Below, piece after piece: positions 37,580-46,034 of a stretch of DNA of 57,446 nt. The notes under the pieces were generated by a model. That model saw only the letters and a program-made list of their open reading frames with translations, ran no database searches and was not told the DNA's origin. The position numbers and the translations under genes are program-made. This DNA comes from an uncultured Bacteroidales bacterium (GTDB lineage: Bacteria; Bacteroidota; Bacteroidia; Bacteroidales; UBA932). Positions within the stretch are counted from its first letter, which is position 1, and each line of letters starts with the position of its first letter. The DNA lies in NCBI GenBank assembly GCA_944323345.1, contig CALUSC010000011.1:1-57446 (forward strand), written 5' to 3'.

Positions 37580-39070
37580 ATGAAATACTACGATAAACTC
37601 ATATTCGAATTGTCGAAAGATGGCCGCACAGGATATTCGCTGCCTGAAAACAGATGGCCAGATAAAGAGGACGGCCTTCCGGACGTACTGAAAAGGACTT
37701 CCTCTGCGGATTTGCCCCAGGTGAGCGAACCTGACGTGGTCAGGCATTATGTGAATCTGTCCGACATGAATTTCGGTGTGGATACAGGGTTTTATCCGCT
37801 GGGCAGCTGCACCATGAAATACAATCCCAAGATTAACGAGGAAATGTCGTCTTATCATGGATTTGCCGGGCTTCATCCGCTTCAACCTGCCGATACCGTA
37901 CAGGGAGCCTTGCAGATATACGGGGAACTTTCCGGGTGGCTGTGTGCACTGACAGGCATGTCTGCATTCACGCTGAATCCGTTTGCCGGAGCGCACGGGG
38001 AACTGACCGGGCTGATGATAATGCGTTCCTACCATATTTCAAGGGGAGACTCCGGACGGACCAGAATCATAGTGCCGGACAGCGCCCACGGCACGAACCC
38101 GGCCAGTGCGGCGGTCTGCGGACTGGAAGTGGTGCAGGTGAAGTCCACGGCGGAAGGCCTGATAGACATTGAAGACCTGAAACCTCTTCTGGACGATACC
38201 GTGGCAGGCATCATGATGACGAATCCGAACACTTTGGGACTTTTCGAGAAGGAAATACACGAAATAGAAGAGTGCGTACACGCTGCAGGCGGACTGCTGT
38301 ATTACGACGGGGCGAACATGAATGCCCTGCTGGGCAAGGTGCGTCCTGGCGATATGGGATTCGATATCATGCATCTGAATCTGCACAAGACATTTTCCAC
38401 ACCGCATGGCGGAGGAGGTCCCGGAGCCGGTCCGGTGGGTGTGGCCGGAAGACTGGAACATCTTCTGCCTGAGCCTGTCGTGACCCTGTCTCCCGAAACA
38501 GGGAAATATGTCATATCGGGACAGCCGCAGGGAGCCGGACGCATTTCCGGTTTCATGGGAAACTTCGGAGTACTCATTAAAGCTTACGCCTATATCCTCA
38601 GTCTCGGCAAGCAGAATGTCAGGAATGTAGGTCCATACTCCGTACTTGCCGCAAATTATGTAAAAGAATCGCTGAAAGACAGCTATAAACTGCCTATCCC
38701 GTCGTTGTGCAAGCATGAATTCGTCTTTGACGGCCTTGCGAAGGCCAATACGGGAGACAATGGTACGGAAGTGACGACCCTGGATGTCGCAAAACGACTG
38801 CTTGACTACGGATTCCATGCTCCTACGATATATTTCCCTCTGCTGTTCCATCAGTCCATAATGATCGAGCCGACGGAAACAGAGTCCAAAGAGACTCTGG
38901 ATGCATTCATCGATGCCATGGAAAAAATTGCAGGCGAAGCCGTTTCATCGCCATCCATTCTTAAAGAGGCTCCCCACAATACACCGGTGAGCCGTCCTGA
39001 TGAAACGCTTGCCGCCACACATCCCGTTCTGACTTTCCGTCAGAGAAAGTCGTCGGATAACAGATCCTGA
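37580..39070 (+). CDS. gcvPB: Glycine dehydrogenase (decarboxylating) subunit 2
   Basis: A 496-residue PLP subunit of the P protein. It begins MKYYDKLIFELSKDGRTGYS and includes PLGSCTMKYNPKIN, FAGAHGELTGLM, HGTNPASAAVCG and LNLHKTFSTPHGGGGPG with the PLP Lys270. The open frame continues about 140 codons upstream through gcvPA, but that extension is the shadow of gcvPA; the ATG at 37580 gives the family N-terminus. Confidence 0.95.
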   Translation: MKYYDKLIFELSKDGRTGYSLPENRWPDKEDGLPDVLKRTSSADLPQVSEPDVVRHYVNLSDMNFGVDTGFYPLGSCTMKYNPKINEEMSSYHGFAGLHPLQPADTVQGALQIYGELSGWLCALTGMSAFTLNPFAGAHGELTGLMIMRSYHISRGDSGRTRIIVPDSAHGTNPASAAVCGLEVVQVKSTAEGLIDIEDLKPLLDDTVAGIMMTNPNTLGLFEKEIHEIEECVHAAGGLLYYDGANMNALLGKVRPGDMGFDIMHLNLHKTFSTPHGGGGPGAGPVGVAGRLEHLLPEPVVTLSPETGKYVISGQPQGAGRISGFMGNFGVLIKAYAYILSLGKQNVRNVGPYSVLAANYVKESLKDSYKLPIPSLCKHEFVFDGLAKANTGDNGTEVTTLDVAKRLLDYGFHAPTIYFPLLFHQSIMIEPTETESKETLDAFIDAMEKIAGEAVSSPSILKEAPHNTPVSRPDETLAATHPVLTFRQRKSSDNRS

Positions 39071-39072
39071 TT

Positions 39073-40455
39073 ATGAAAATACTGATTATCGGTGCAGGTC
39101 CCGGCGGTTATGAAACTGCTCTGGCGGCCAGAAAATACGGTTTCGATGTGATTCTGGCGGAATCCGGCCATGTCGGCGGTACATGCCTGAATGCCGGGTG
39201 TATTCCTACCAAGGCGTATTGCCGCAGTGCGGAAATAATGGAAGAAATCCGTCAGGCAGGAAAATTCGGAGTGCTGGCAGGAGAGCCCGTACTGGATTTT
39301 TCACAGGTAAAAAACAGGAAAGACGGAATAGTGTCCGGGCTGAGAGCGAATGTGGAGTCCCTTCTGGAGGCTTCCGGTGTCAGGCTCGTCAGCGGCAGGG
39401 CAGTATTCCGGGATTCCGGAACAGTGACTGTCGGCGGCGAGGACTGCAAGGCTGATTATATCATCATAGCTACAGGCTCTGTACCTGTCATGCTTCCTGT
39501 GGAAGGCATGTCGCTCCCTGGTGTCCTGGATTCGGCGGGTCTGCTCGATCTGGAGACTCTTCCTTCATCCCTGTGTATAATCGGCGGGGGAGTCATAGGC
39601 CTTGAGTTCGCTTCCGTCTTCCGCAGTTTCGGCTGCCAGGTCACAGTGGTGGAATATTGCCGGGAAGTACTGCCACGCTTCGATCAGGATATTGCCAAAA
39701 GGCTGCGGCAGAGTCTTTCGCGGAAAGGTGTCGTTTTCAGCATGCAGTCGGAAGTCACTTCGGTGGAAAGTCTGCCGGATGGGAAACTGAAGGTGAACTG
39801 GCTCAGGAAAGGGGGTCCGGATTCCTGCGAGGCGGAAAAGGTGTTGGTCGCCGTCGGCAGAAGACCTGATATAAGCGGGCTCGGGACCGATGCTGCGGGT
39901 ATAGCCTTGTCCGACAGGGGAGCGGTGGCGGTCGACGATGACATGAGGACGAACACACCGCACATCTTTGCCATAGGAGATGTAAACGGAAGGAATCTGC
40001 TGGCCCATGCAGCTACAGCACAGGGCAGAATCGCCCTGCGGACGATAATGAAGGAGACTGGCGTCCCAGACAGCCGGACTGGAGACCATACCGCGTCTGC
40101 TGCTGCCGGCATGGCGCCGGCAATACCGTCGGCCGTATTCACTGAACCTCAGGCGGCTTCTGTAGGGCTTACGGAAGAAGACTGCAAGTCAGGTCTTGCA
40201 GAATACAAGGTTTACAAGTCATTTTACCGGTCCAACGGGAAAGCTGTCTGTATGGGTGAAACCGACGGCCTGTGCAAGATACTGGCCTCTCCCGAAGGGA
40301 AGATTCTGGGATGTCATGTCCTGGGGCCGCATGCTGCTGATATGGTACAGGAAATTTCCTCACTCATGACTGCCGGTGCAGGCGTGGAGCAGTTGAGGCA
40401 AACTGTACACATTCATCCTACACTTGGCGAGATATTGGCTTCCGCAGTGGAATAG
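39073..40455 (+). CDS. lpd: Dihydrolipoyl dehydrogenase (glycine cleavage L protein)
   Basis: A 460-residue FAD flavoprotein with the N-terminal dinucleotide fold GAGPGGYETALAA, the redox disulfide GGTCLNAGCIPTK, the NAD fold IIGGGVIGLEFASVF and the C-terminal catalytic HIHPTLGEIL. It reoxidises the dihydrolipoyl arm of GcvH with NAD+. An extra segment of about 15 residues (after MKETG and before AIPSAVFTEP) is longer than in most homologues. It closes the operon; the next gene is convergent with a 17-base gap and no obvious terminator. Confidence 0.94.
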   Translation: MKILIIGAGPGGYETALAARKYGFDVILAESGHVGGTCLNAGCIPTKAYCRSAEIMEEIRQAGKFGVLAGEPVLDFSQVKNRKDGIVSGLRANVESLLEASGVRLVSGRAVFRDSGTVTVGGEDCKADYIIIATGSVPVMLPVEGMSLPGVLDSAGLLDLETLPSSLCIIGGGVIGLEFASVFRSFGCQVTVVEYCREVLPRFDQDIAKRLRQSLSRKGVVFSMQSEVTSVESLPDGKLKVNWLRKGGPDSCEAEKVLVAVGRRPDISGLGTDAAGIALSDRGAVAVDDDMRTNTPHIFAIGDVNGRNLLAHAATAQGRIALRTIMKETGVPDSRTGDHTASAAAGMAPAIPSAVFTEPQAASVGLTEEDCKSGLAEYKVYKSFYRSNGKAVCMGETDGLCKILASPEGKILGCHVLGPHAADMVQEISSLMTAGAGVEQLRQTVHIHPTLGEILASAVE

Positions 40456-40472
40456 GCCGGACTGCGCTCTGT

Positions 40473-41063
40473 TTACAGAATAAATCCTTCGGCCTCGAAC
40501 ATTTTCCGGTAAGCTTCCGCCTTTTTCTCCAGCGGCAGCGGATAAGCCCGTGAAGATGACGGCATGCGCCAGAGACGGTATGACAGGACTTCTGTGAATG
40601 AGCCCGGCGCAGGAACATCGCATTCCAGACAGGCTGCTGCCGTTTCCGCGGCTTTCTGCCCTGTGACAGCTATGGCACGGCATTCCGGCATTGCGGACAG
40701 CAGAGACCTGATGTCCGTGCGGGATACTATCTCCAGGAATTTGTCAGAGGCATTGTCTTTCAGTCTTCTGACTTCGGTTGCAGTATCGTAGAGTGCGATT
40801 CCCTTTTCCGTGCAGAATGCCGCTACGGAGTCCCTGTCGAAATGTTTTCCGTCCGAGGATACGAATCTGGACCTGTCTCCGTAGAAGACAAGGCCGATGA
40901 TTCTCCACATGTCGTTGTTGAAGTTCGGATAAAAGAACTCCATGGACCATTTGTCGCGTTTGGGAGGAAAACTTCCGAGCATGAGCAGCCTCGCTCCTGC
41001 CGGGATGAAAGGCTCCAGCGGGTGCTTTTCAGCCCCTGAGACATGATATGACGCGCTATCCAT
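40473..41063 (-). CDS. Uracil-DNA glycosylase superfamily protein
   Basis: About 196 residues from the ATG at 41063 (overlapping the permease stop by 8 bases); a start at 41087 is possible but deepens the overlap. The motif LLMLGSFPPKRDKWSMEFFY replaces the GQDPYH-type motif of classic Ung, and VTGQKAAETAA stands in the second active-site region. This fits the Mug/SMUG-like DNA glycosylase-related family of Bacteroidota. It probably recognises a damaged or mismatched base; activity is untested. Confidence 0.7.
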   Translation of the reverse strand: MDSASYHVSGAEKHPLEPFIPAGARLLMLGSFPPKRDKWSMEFFYPNFNNDMWRIIGLVFYGDRSRFVSSDGKHFDRDSVAAFCTEKGIALYDTATEVRRLKDNASDKFLEIVSRTDIRSLLSAMPECRAIAVTGQKAAETAAACLECDVPAPGSFTEVLSYRLWRMPSSSRAYPLPLEKKAEAYRKMFEAEGFIL

Positions 41064-42099
41064 TGTCCTGTTTTTCTTCTTCCGCACCTGAGAGATATTC
41101 CTTGCGGAACATATCGATGAACAGCAGGAAAAGGGATACGAGCAACGGTCCGAAGATAATGCCTATGAAGCCGAAAAGCGGCAGGCCTATGACTACTCCC
41201 GATATCGTTATGAGCGGATGCGTGTCAGCCAGCTTTTTCTGGAGTATGAAGCGGAACAGATTGTCGCTCTGGGAAATGAATATCGTGCCGAATAGCAGGA
41301 GCCCTATGGCCTTTCCCCATAGCCCCGCGGCTGCAAAATATATGGACAGGGGTATCCACACTATAGTGGTGCCGACTATCGGCACTACCGAGCACAGTCC
41401 GGTGAGGAATGCGGACAGAAAAGCATTAGGCACTCCGAAAAACATATATCCTGTCCAGGCGATGATTCCCTGTATGAGAGCCAGCATCGGGATGCCTATC
41501 GCATTCGACTTGACCATTACATTCACACGCTCGATAGTCTCTTTCTTGTTTATGTTCTTCATCGGAATGATGGACGAGAGATACTCTTCCATCCTTTTCC
41601 CGCCGGTAAGCAGGAAAAACAGGACTATCAGTGCAGCGGCAATATTTATGAAGAAATCTCCTATGCCGTTGATTACCGACTGCCCCAGGGCAGTCACTTT
41701 CCCGGCAATGAACGCTATGTTCTTTTCGGATATCAGATCGATTCCGGTCTTATCCTTGATGATGTCGACCGTCTGCATGGCCGGAGCGAGAATGTCCCCG
41801 GTATTCCAGTTCACCTGCTGGAGTTTGGCGATGATGAACCATACCAGCAATGACAGCGGTATCACTATGAAAAGTATGGTACAGATCAGTATGATGCTTG
41901 CAGACAGCGTCGGCCTTCCTGTCTTTTCAGAAAGCCTGAAACATGGTTTCCTCAGCAGTATGTACAGAGTCAGGGCTCCCAGTATGCCGCTGATAAAGGG
42001 CTGTATCTGCCTGAACAGCATTATGCCCAGCCCGAAAATCATTATAAGCAGTGCGAATTCCCAGATGGTTTCGGTGCTGATGCCTTTTTTGTTTTCCAT
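41056..42099 (-). CDS. AI-2E family transporter (YdiK/PerM type permease)
   Basis: A 347-residue inner-membrane protein with about eight hydrophobic helices, including pairs near residues 8-48 and 55-80 and the C-terminal cluster from about 210 to 330. The family was named for the autoinducer-2 exporter TqsA, but many members are ion or small-molecule transporters, so no substrate is assigned. It lies 26 bases after the TlpA-like gene in a leftward run. Confidence 0.82.
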   Translation of the reverse strand: MENKKGISTETIWEFALLIMIFGLGIMLFRQIQPFISGILGALTLYILLRKPCFRLSEKTGRPTLSASIILICTILFIVIPLSLLVWFIIAKLQQVNWNTGDILAPAMQTVDIIKDKTGIDLISEKNIAFIAGKVTALGQSVINGIGDFFINIAAALIVLFFLLTGGKRMEEYLSSIIPMKNINKKETIERVNVMVKSNAIGIPMLALIQGIIAWTGYMFFGVPNAFLSAFLTGLCSVVPIVGTTIVWIPLSIYFAAAGLWGKAIGLLLFGTIFISQSDNLFRFILQKKLADTHPLITISGVVIGLPLFGFIGIIFGPLLVSLFLLFIDMFRKEYLSGAEEEKQDNG

Positions 42100-42125
42100 T
42101 CAGAATATTTTTACTTCCCGTACGG

Positions 42126-43244
42126 TTACCTGAAAAGCTTGTCGAGTTTTTCGTAAAGTTCTTCGCTTTCACCGACGAATATCTCCACGATTTTGCCTTC
42201 CTTGTCGATCAATATCTTGGTCGGGAATCCCTCGATGGCGTAGTCTGTGACAGTCTTCTGCCCGTCCCCGTTGTAGAGGTTGGTCCATCCCAAGCCTTCT
42301 TTTTCCACTGTTTCTTTCCAGGTTTCCTCGGAGTCGCCGCAGTCGATGCCTACGAATTCTATCCTGTCGCTGTACTTGCCGTAATATTCCTTCATGTCGG
42401 GCATCCCTTTCATGCACCAGTAGCACCAGCTTCCCCAGAAGTCCAGCAATACATATTTCCCTCTGAATGATGCCAGGGTATATTCCTTGCCGTCGATTCC
42501 TTTCAGACAGAACTCGGGAGCGGGTTTTCCAGGCTGGACATTGGCCTTGTTCCTTTCTTTCATGATGCTGGCGGTGAAGCTTTCCGCCATATCGTCAAGC
42601 AGTTCTCCCAAAGCGCTTTCCTTTACTGCCGAGCCGAGGAGATTATATGATTCAAGTCCTTTCTCCGGATTCAGGAACAGCGTCAGATATCCGGATGCGA
42701 GATCGTTCGGATTGTTCTTTATGTAAGCGGCATAAATGCTGTCTTTTCTGGCATTCAGGCTGTCCAGATTCTGCCGCATGGCTTCCTGGACAGCTTCATC
42801 GCTGTCACCGGCGGCCAGGATGTTCCTGACTGTACTGTTTATTTCTTTGACAATGGAGAAGAAATCCGGAAAATTACTGTGGAGTGAATCGTATATATCC
42901 GAGCCCTTGCATGTCTTGTGATCCAGGGTCCCGGAGATTTCGATTTTGTCTCCCGGCATCATGAATATCGGTTCATGGTATACATTGGTGTGCAGGCGGT
43001 CGATATACACGATGAACATGGCGGTATCCTTGAAACTTATGTCGATTTTCCCGTTTTCCGCCACTATGGTGTCTTTGGCGGCAAGCCTTTCGGTCATTGC
43101 ATCGTAGATGCTGACAGTCAGGGAATCATTGCCGGCATCTTCCAGGATTCCGCTTATCCGGTTTCCGTTGTTGCAGCTGCACAGGGCCAGCAGTGCGGCG
43201 CTCAGGACCGATGCTGCGGCGGCTGTCTTGAAAAATATTTTCAT
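42126..43244 (-). CDS. Thioredoxin-fold lipoprotein (DUF4369 + TlpA-like)
   Basis: A 372-residue lipoprotein (lipobox LCSC, Cys24) with an N-terminal DUF4369-type domain (about 28-125) and a helical linker. A C-terminal AhpC/TSA-Redoxin domain with the active-site C274-Y-W-C277 (FWGSWCYWCM) follows. This architecture is common in Bacteroidota and acts as an envelope thiol-disulfide reductase. It heads the leftward TlpA-AI-2E-glycosylase run. Partner proteins for electron supply are not in the window. Confidence 0.9.
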   Translation of the reverse strand: MKIFFKTAAAASVLSAALLALCSCNNGNRISGILEDAGNDSLTVSIYDAMTERLAAKDTIVAENGKIDISFKDTAMFIVYIDRLHTNVYHEPIFMMPGDKIEISGTLDHKTCKGSDIYDSLHSNFPDFFSIVKEINSTVRNILAAGDSDEAVQEAMRQNLDSLNARKDSIYAAYIKNNPNDLASGYLTLFLNPEKGLESYNLLGSAVKESALGELLDDMAESFTASIMKERNKANVQPGKPAPEFCLKGIDGKEYTLASFRGKYVLLDFWGSWCYWCMKGMPDMKEYYGKYSDRIEFVGIDCGDSEETWKETVEKEGLGWTNLYNGDGQKTVTDYAIEGFPTKILIDKEGKIVEIFVGESEELYEKLDKLFR

Positions 43245-43269
43245 GTCTTTGTCTTTTAGTTAATCCGAA

Positions 43270-43277
43270 CAAATTTA
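43270..43277 (-). promoter_or_regulatory. Candidate -7 element for the TlpA-like operon
   Basis: TAAATTTG on the minus strand, 25 bases before the ATG at 43244. The -33 half is not visible. Confidence 0.4.
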
Positions 43278-43331
43278 GCTAAATATTTCAGTTTGCATGA
43301 AAAAAAACGGGATCTTTTCCCGGAAGCCGAT

Positions 43332-43362
43332 TTTGAGCATTGACAAATATCCGCTAATTTTG
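43332..43362 (+). promoter_or_regulatory. Full promoter for topB
   Basis: TTTG at 43332-43335, 19-base spacer, TAATTTTG at 43355-43362. Both match the Bacteroidota consensus. Predicted transcription starts near 43369, just before a large palindrome. Confidence 0.7.
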
Positions 43363-43371
43363 ACGCCCCGT

Positions 43372-43494
43372 TGAGGCCGGCTCAAAAGGGTATTTTCTGC
43401 GTTACGCTCGATTCGAAAATCCTCATGTACACCAGTACACTGCGGTTTTCTTATCTTCGCAAGCCTTGAAAATCCTCCTTTTGGGTCAACCTCA
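43372..43494. repeat. Imperfect palindrome of about 123 bases in the topB leader
   Basis: The two halves read as inverted copies around 43432. The outer arms are TGAGG..G.C.CAAAAGG..ATTTTC (from 43372) and its complement ending at 43494. The centre is TGTACACCAGTACA (43426-43439). The pairing is interrupted but extends over both arms, so the RNA would fold as one long hairpin. I recall similar palindromic elements dispersed in Bacteroidales genomes, but copies cannot be counted from this single window. It may be a repeat element, a leader regulator or both. Confidence 0.7.
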
Positions 43495-43517
43495 TCTCAT
43501 CCGAAGGATATGATAGT

Positions 43518-45311
43518 ATGATAGTTTGTATAGCGGAAAAACCGAGTGTGGCGAGAGAAATCGCCGAGATTCTGGGCGCCAGGACGAAGAAGCAGGGATA
43601 TCTGGAAGGGAACGGCTATCAGGTGACCTGGACCTTCGGGCATCTCTGCACCCTGAAGGAGCCGCAGGATTACAGTCCTCAGTGGCGTATATGGATGCTG
43701 TCGGAACTTCCCATGATTCCTCCGCGTTTCGGCATAAAGCTGATAGACAACGATGCATATATCCAGCAGTTCAATATCATAAAAACCCTGATGCAGAACG
43801 CCGACGAAATCATCAACTGCGGCGATGCCGGCCAGGAGGGCGAACTGATACAGCGCTGGGTCATGCTCAAGGCCGGTGCCAGATGTCCTGTCAGGCGTCT
43901 CTGGATATCTTCCCTTACGGACGAATCCATACGGGAGGGGTTCCGGAACCTGAAACCGCAGGACGACTTCAGACTGCTGTATGAAGCCGGGCTGGCGAGG
44001 GCTATCGGAGACTGGATACTGGGCATGAATGCCACCAGGCTGTACACTTTGAGATACGGCGGGAACAGGCAGGTCCTCTCCATCGGCAGGGTGCAGACCC
44101 CGACTTTGGCCATGATTGTGAACAGACAGGCGGAAATCGATAATTTCGTACCGTCTCCATACTGGGAATTGAAAACAGTTTATCGCGGGACGGTGTTTTC
44201 TGCGTCAGGAGGACGTTTCGATAAAAAGGAAGACGGGGAACAAGTGCTGTCGGCTGTGTCGGGGACGGAATTTACGGTCACTTCCGTTACCGAGAAAAAA
44301 GGGAAGGAAGCCCCTCCGCGGCTGTTCGACCTGACCTCGCTGCAAGTCGAATGCAACAGAAAATATTCTTTCAGCGCTGATCAGACTCTGAAACTTATTC
44401 AGTCTCTGTACGAAAAGAAGGCCACGACTTATCCGCGCGTCGATACCACATTCCTGAGCGACGACCTGTATCCCAAGATACCGAAAATCCTCCAGGGACT
44501 CAGGGGATATGAAAACCTTACGGAACCGCTGGCCGGCAGGAAGCTGCCGAAAAGCAAGAAAGTCTTCGACAATTCCAAAGTTACCGACCACCATGCCATA
44601 ATTCCTACCGGCATGCCTGCGGCAAATATGACCGCTGAAGAGCAGAAAGTCTTCGACCTGGTGTCGAGGCGCTTCATTGCGGCCTTCTATCCCGACTGCG
44701 AGATTTCCACGACTACGGTGACAGGAAAGGCAGCGGACGTGGAATTCAAGGCTACGGGAAAACAGATTCTCAAGCCTGGCTGGCGGGTGGTCCAGCCTGT
44801 GTTGCAGGAACATGCGGTCTCAGATTCCGAACAGCCGGAAAACCAGTCCCCTGACGAGGAAAAAGGGATACTCCCGGATTTCAGGGTAGGAGAGGGCGGC
44901 CCTCATGAACCGCGTCTGAAGGAAACATGGACGACACCCCCGAAACCGTACACGGAGGCGACATTGCTCAGGGCCATGGAGACCGCTGGAAAATCAGTCG
45001 ATAATGAAGAATTGCGCGATGCGCTGAAAGAGAACGGAATAGGACGACCTTCGACCCGTGCGGCCATTATCGAAACATTGTATAAGAGGAATTATATCAG
45101 AAAAGAACGCAAAAGTCTGTATCCGACAAGGACAGGCATAGACCTGATATCCACGATAAAGGACGAACTCCTTAAAAGCGCCGAACTGACCGGATTGTGG
45201 GAAAAAAAGCTACGCATGATCGAAAACGGGACCTACCAGGCCTCGGCATTCCTGGACGAACTCAAGGATATGGTCAGGAAAATCGTCATTAATGTCCTGA
45301 CGGACAATTAA
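43518..45311 (+). CDS. topB: DNA topoisomerase III (type IA)
   Basis: A 597-residue type IA topoisomerase. It has an N-terminal TOPRIM domain (IAEKPSVAREIAEILG, then INCGDAGQEGELI) and an active-site Tyr305 in TTYPRVDTTFL. The IGRVQTPTLAMIV and NGIGRPSTRAAII signatures are also present. It lacks the C-terminal zinc-finger tail of longer forms. It decatenates DNA and resolves recombination intermediates. Mobile elements of Bacteroidales also carry topB, but no transfer, integrase or relaxase genes are seen here, so a chromosomal housekeeping copy is more likely. Confidence 0.92.
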   Translation: MIVCIAEKPSVAREIAEILGARTKKQGYLEGNGYQVTWTFGHLCTLKEPQDYSPQWRIWMLSELPMIPPRFGIKLIDNDAYIQQFNIIKTLMQNADEIINCGDAGQEGELIQRWVMLKAGARCPVRRLWISSLTDESIREGFRNLKPQDDFRLLYEAGLARAIGDWILGMNATRLYTLRYGGNRQVLSIGRVQTPTLAMIVNRQAEIDNFVPSPYWELKTVYRGTVFSASGGRFDKKEDGEQVLSAVSGTEFTVTSVTEKKGKEAPPRLFDLTSLQVECNRKYSFSADQTLKLIQSLYEKKATTYPRVDTTFLSDDLYPKIPKILQGLRGYENLTEPLAGRKLPKSKKVFDNSKVTDHHAIIPTGMPAANMTAEEQKVFDLVSRRFIAAFYPDCEISTTTVTGKAADVEFKATGKQILKPGWRVVQPVLQEHAVSDSEQPENQSPDEEKGILPDFRVGEGGPHEPRLKETWTTPPKPYTEATLLRAMETAGKSVDNEELRDALKENGIGRPSTRAAIIETLYKRNYIRKERKSLYPTRTGIDLISTIKDELLKSAELTGLWEKKLRMIENGTYQASAFLDELKDMVRKIVINVLTDN

Positions 45312-45345
45312 CAATATTTTATTTCGGTTTTTGGGTTTTAATTCG

Positions 45346-45353
45346 TATATTTG
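45346..45353 (+). promoter_or_regulatory. -7 element of the eight-gene envelope/caspase unit
   Basis: TATATTTG followed by CA is a strong TAnnTTTG match, 48 bases before the first ATG at 45402. A TTTTTG lies only 13 bases upstream (45328-45332), which is short for a -33 element. Confidence 0.6.
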
Positions 45354-45401
45354 CACGTTGAAAAGATGTGTGCGGTAGAACTATAACCTTAAAAAACAAC
45401 A

Positions 45402-46022
45402 ATGCTAAAAAAACTGATTGCGGTAATGCTACTGGCTTTTGTCGTGCATACCGCTTATGCTCAAACCGTGAAAGTGTCGGTGGGGATACGCGGAGAAGGT
45501 ATCGCGACTTTGACCGGCACTGAAATCATGCCTTCTTCTTATGTCCAGATGGGCGGTGGCGGCGGACTGTTTGCCGGCCTCAAGTTCGGAAAAGTAATAG
45601 GTCTTCAGGTGGACGGACTCTATAATTTCCATGTCGCGGATTATGCGGTCGACATGCCGGGAGTCACGACAATCTCGACCAGACATACGTATCTGGATAT
45701 TCCTGTATGTCTCCAGTTGTGGTGCTCCAAGGGATTCGCTTTCGAGTTCGGATACCAGCAGTCCATAGCGCTGTCAGGGACCATGTCCATGCAGGGAGAT
45801 TCCGTTACGGAAGGTATTATCGACCGCGGTATTCTCGACTACGGCAGTTTTGTAGCCGGAATGGTCATAAATATGGGCCGCGTGGCATTCCTGAATTTCC
45901 GTTTTACTAAGGCACTGGGATACAGTTACGTAATGACTGTAGATCCGAGCAAGAATATGACAATGTCCGTGGGACTCGGTTTCAGGCTGTTCAACAGCAG
46001 GCAATCTGTTTTCAAAAAATAA
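45402..46022 (+). CDS. Small outer-membrane beta-barrel protein (PorT-like fold)
   Basis: A 206-residue exported protein (signal ending near AYAQT) with alternating strands typical of the eight-stranded OMP_b-brl/PorT family, such as GGGLFAGLKFGKVIGLQVDG and FNFRFTKALGYSYVMTV-like stretches, and a C-terminal strand ending VGLGFRLF. It heads the eight-gene unit, so it may anchor or export the lipoproteins that follow. No function is known. A strong ribosome-binding site for the next gene follows its stop. Confidence 0.75.
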   Translation: MLKKLIAVMLLAFVVHTAYAQTVKVSVGIRGEGIATLTGTEIMPSSYVQMGGGGGLFAGLKFGKVIGLQVDGLYNFHVADYAVDMPGVTTISTRHTYLDIPVCLQLWCSKGFAFEFGYQQSIALSGTMSMQGDSVTEGIIDRGILDYGSFVAGMVINMGRVAFLNFRFTKALGYSYVMTVDPSKNMTMSVGLGFRLFNSRQSVFKK

Positions 46023-46027
46023 GGAGG
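46022..46027 (+). promoter_or_regulatory. Strong ribosome binding site for the first large lipoprotein
   Basis: AGGAGG lies 7 bases before the ATG at 46035. This is unusual in a phylum that often lacks Shine-Dalgarno sites, and it supports the chosen start. Confidence 0.6.
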
Positions 46028-46034
46028 GACGGCT

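Noticed and set aside
43518-45311. topB as a marker of an integrated mobile element
   Set aside because: No integrase, relaxase, mobilisation or repeat ends were found near it.
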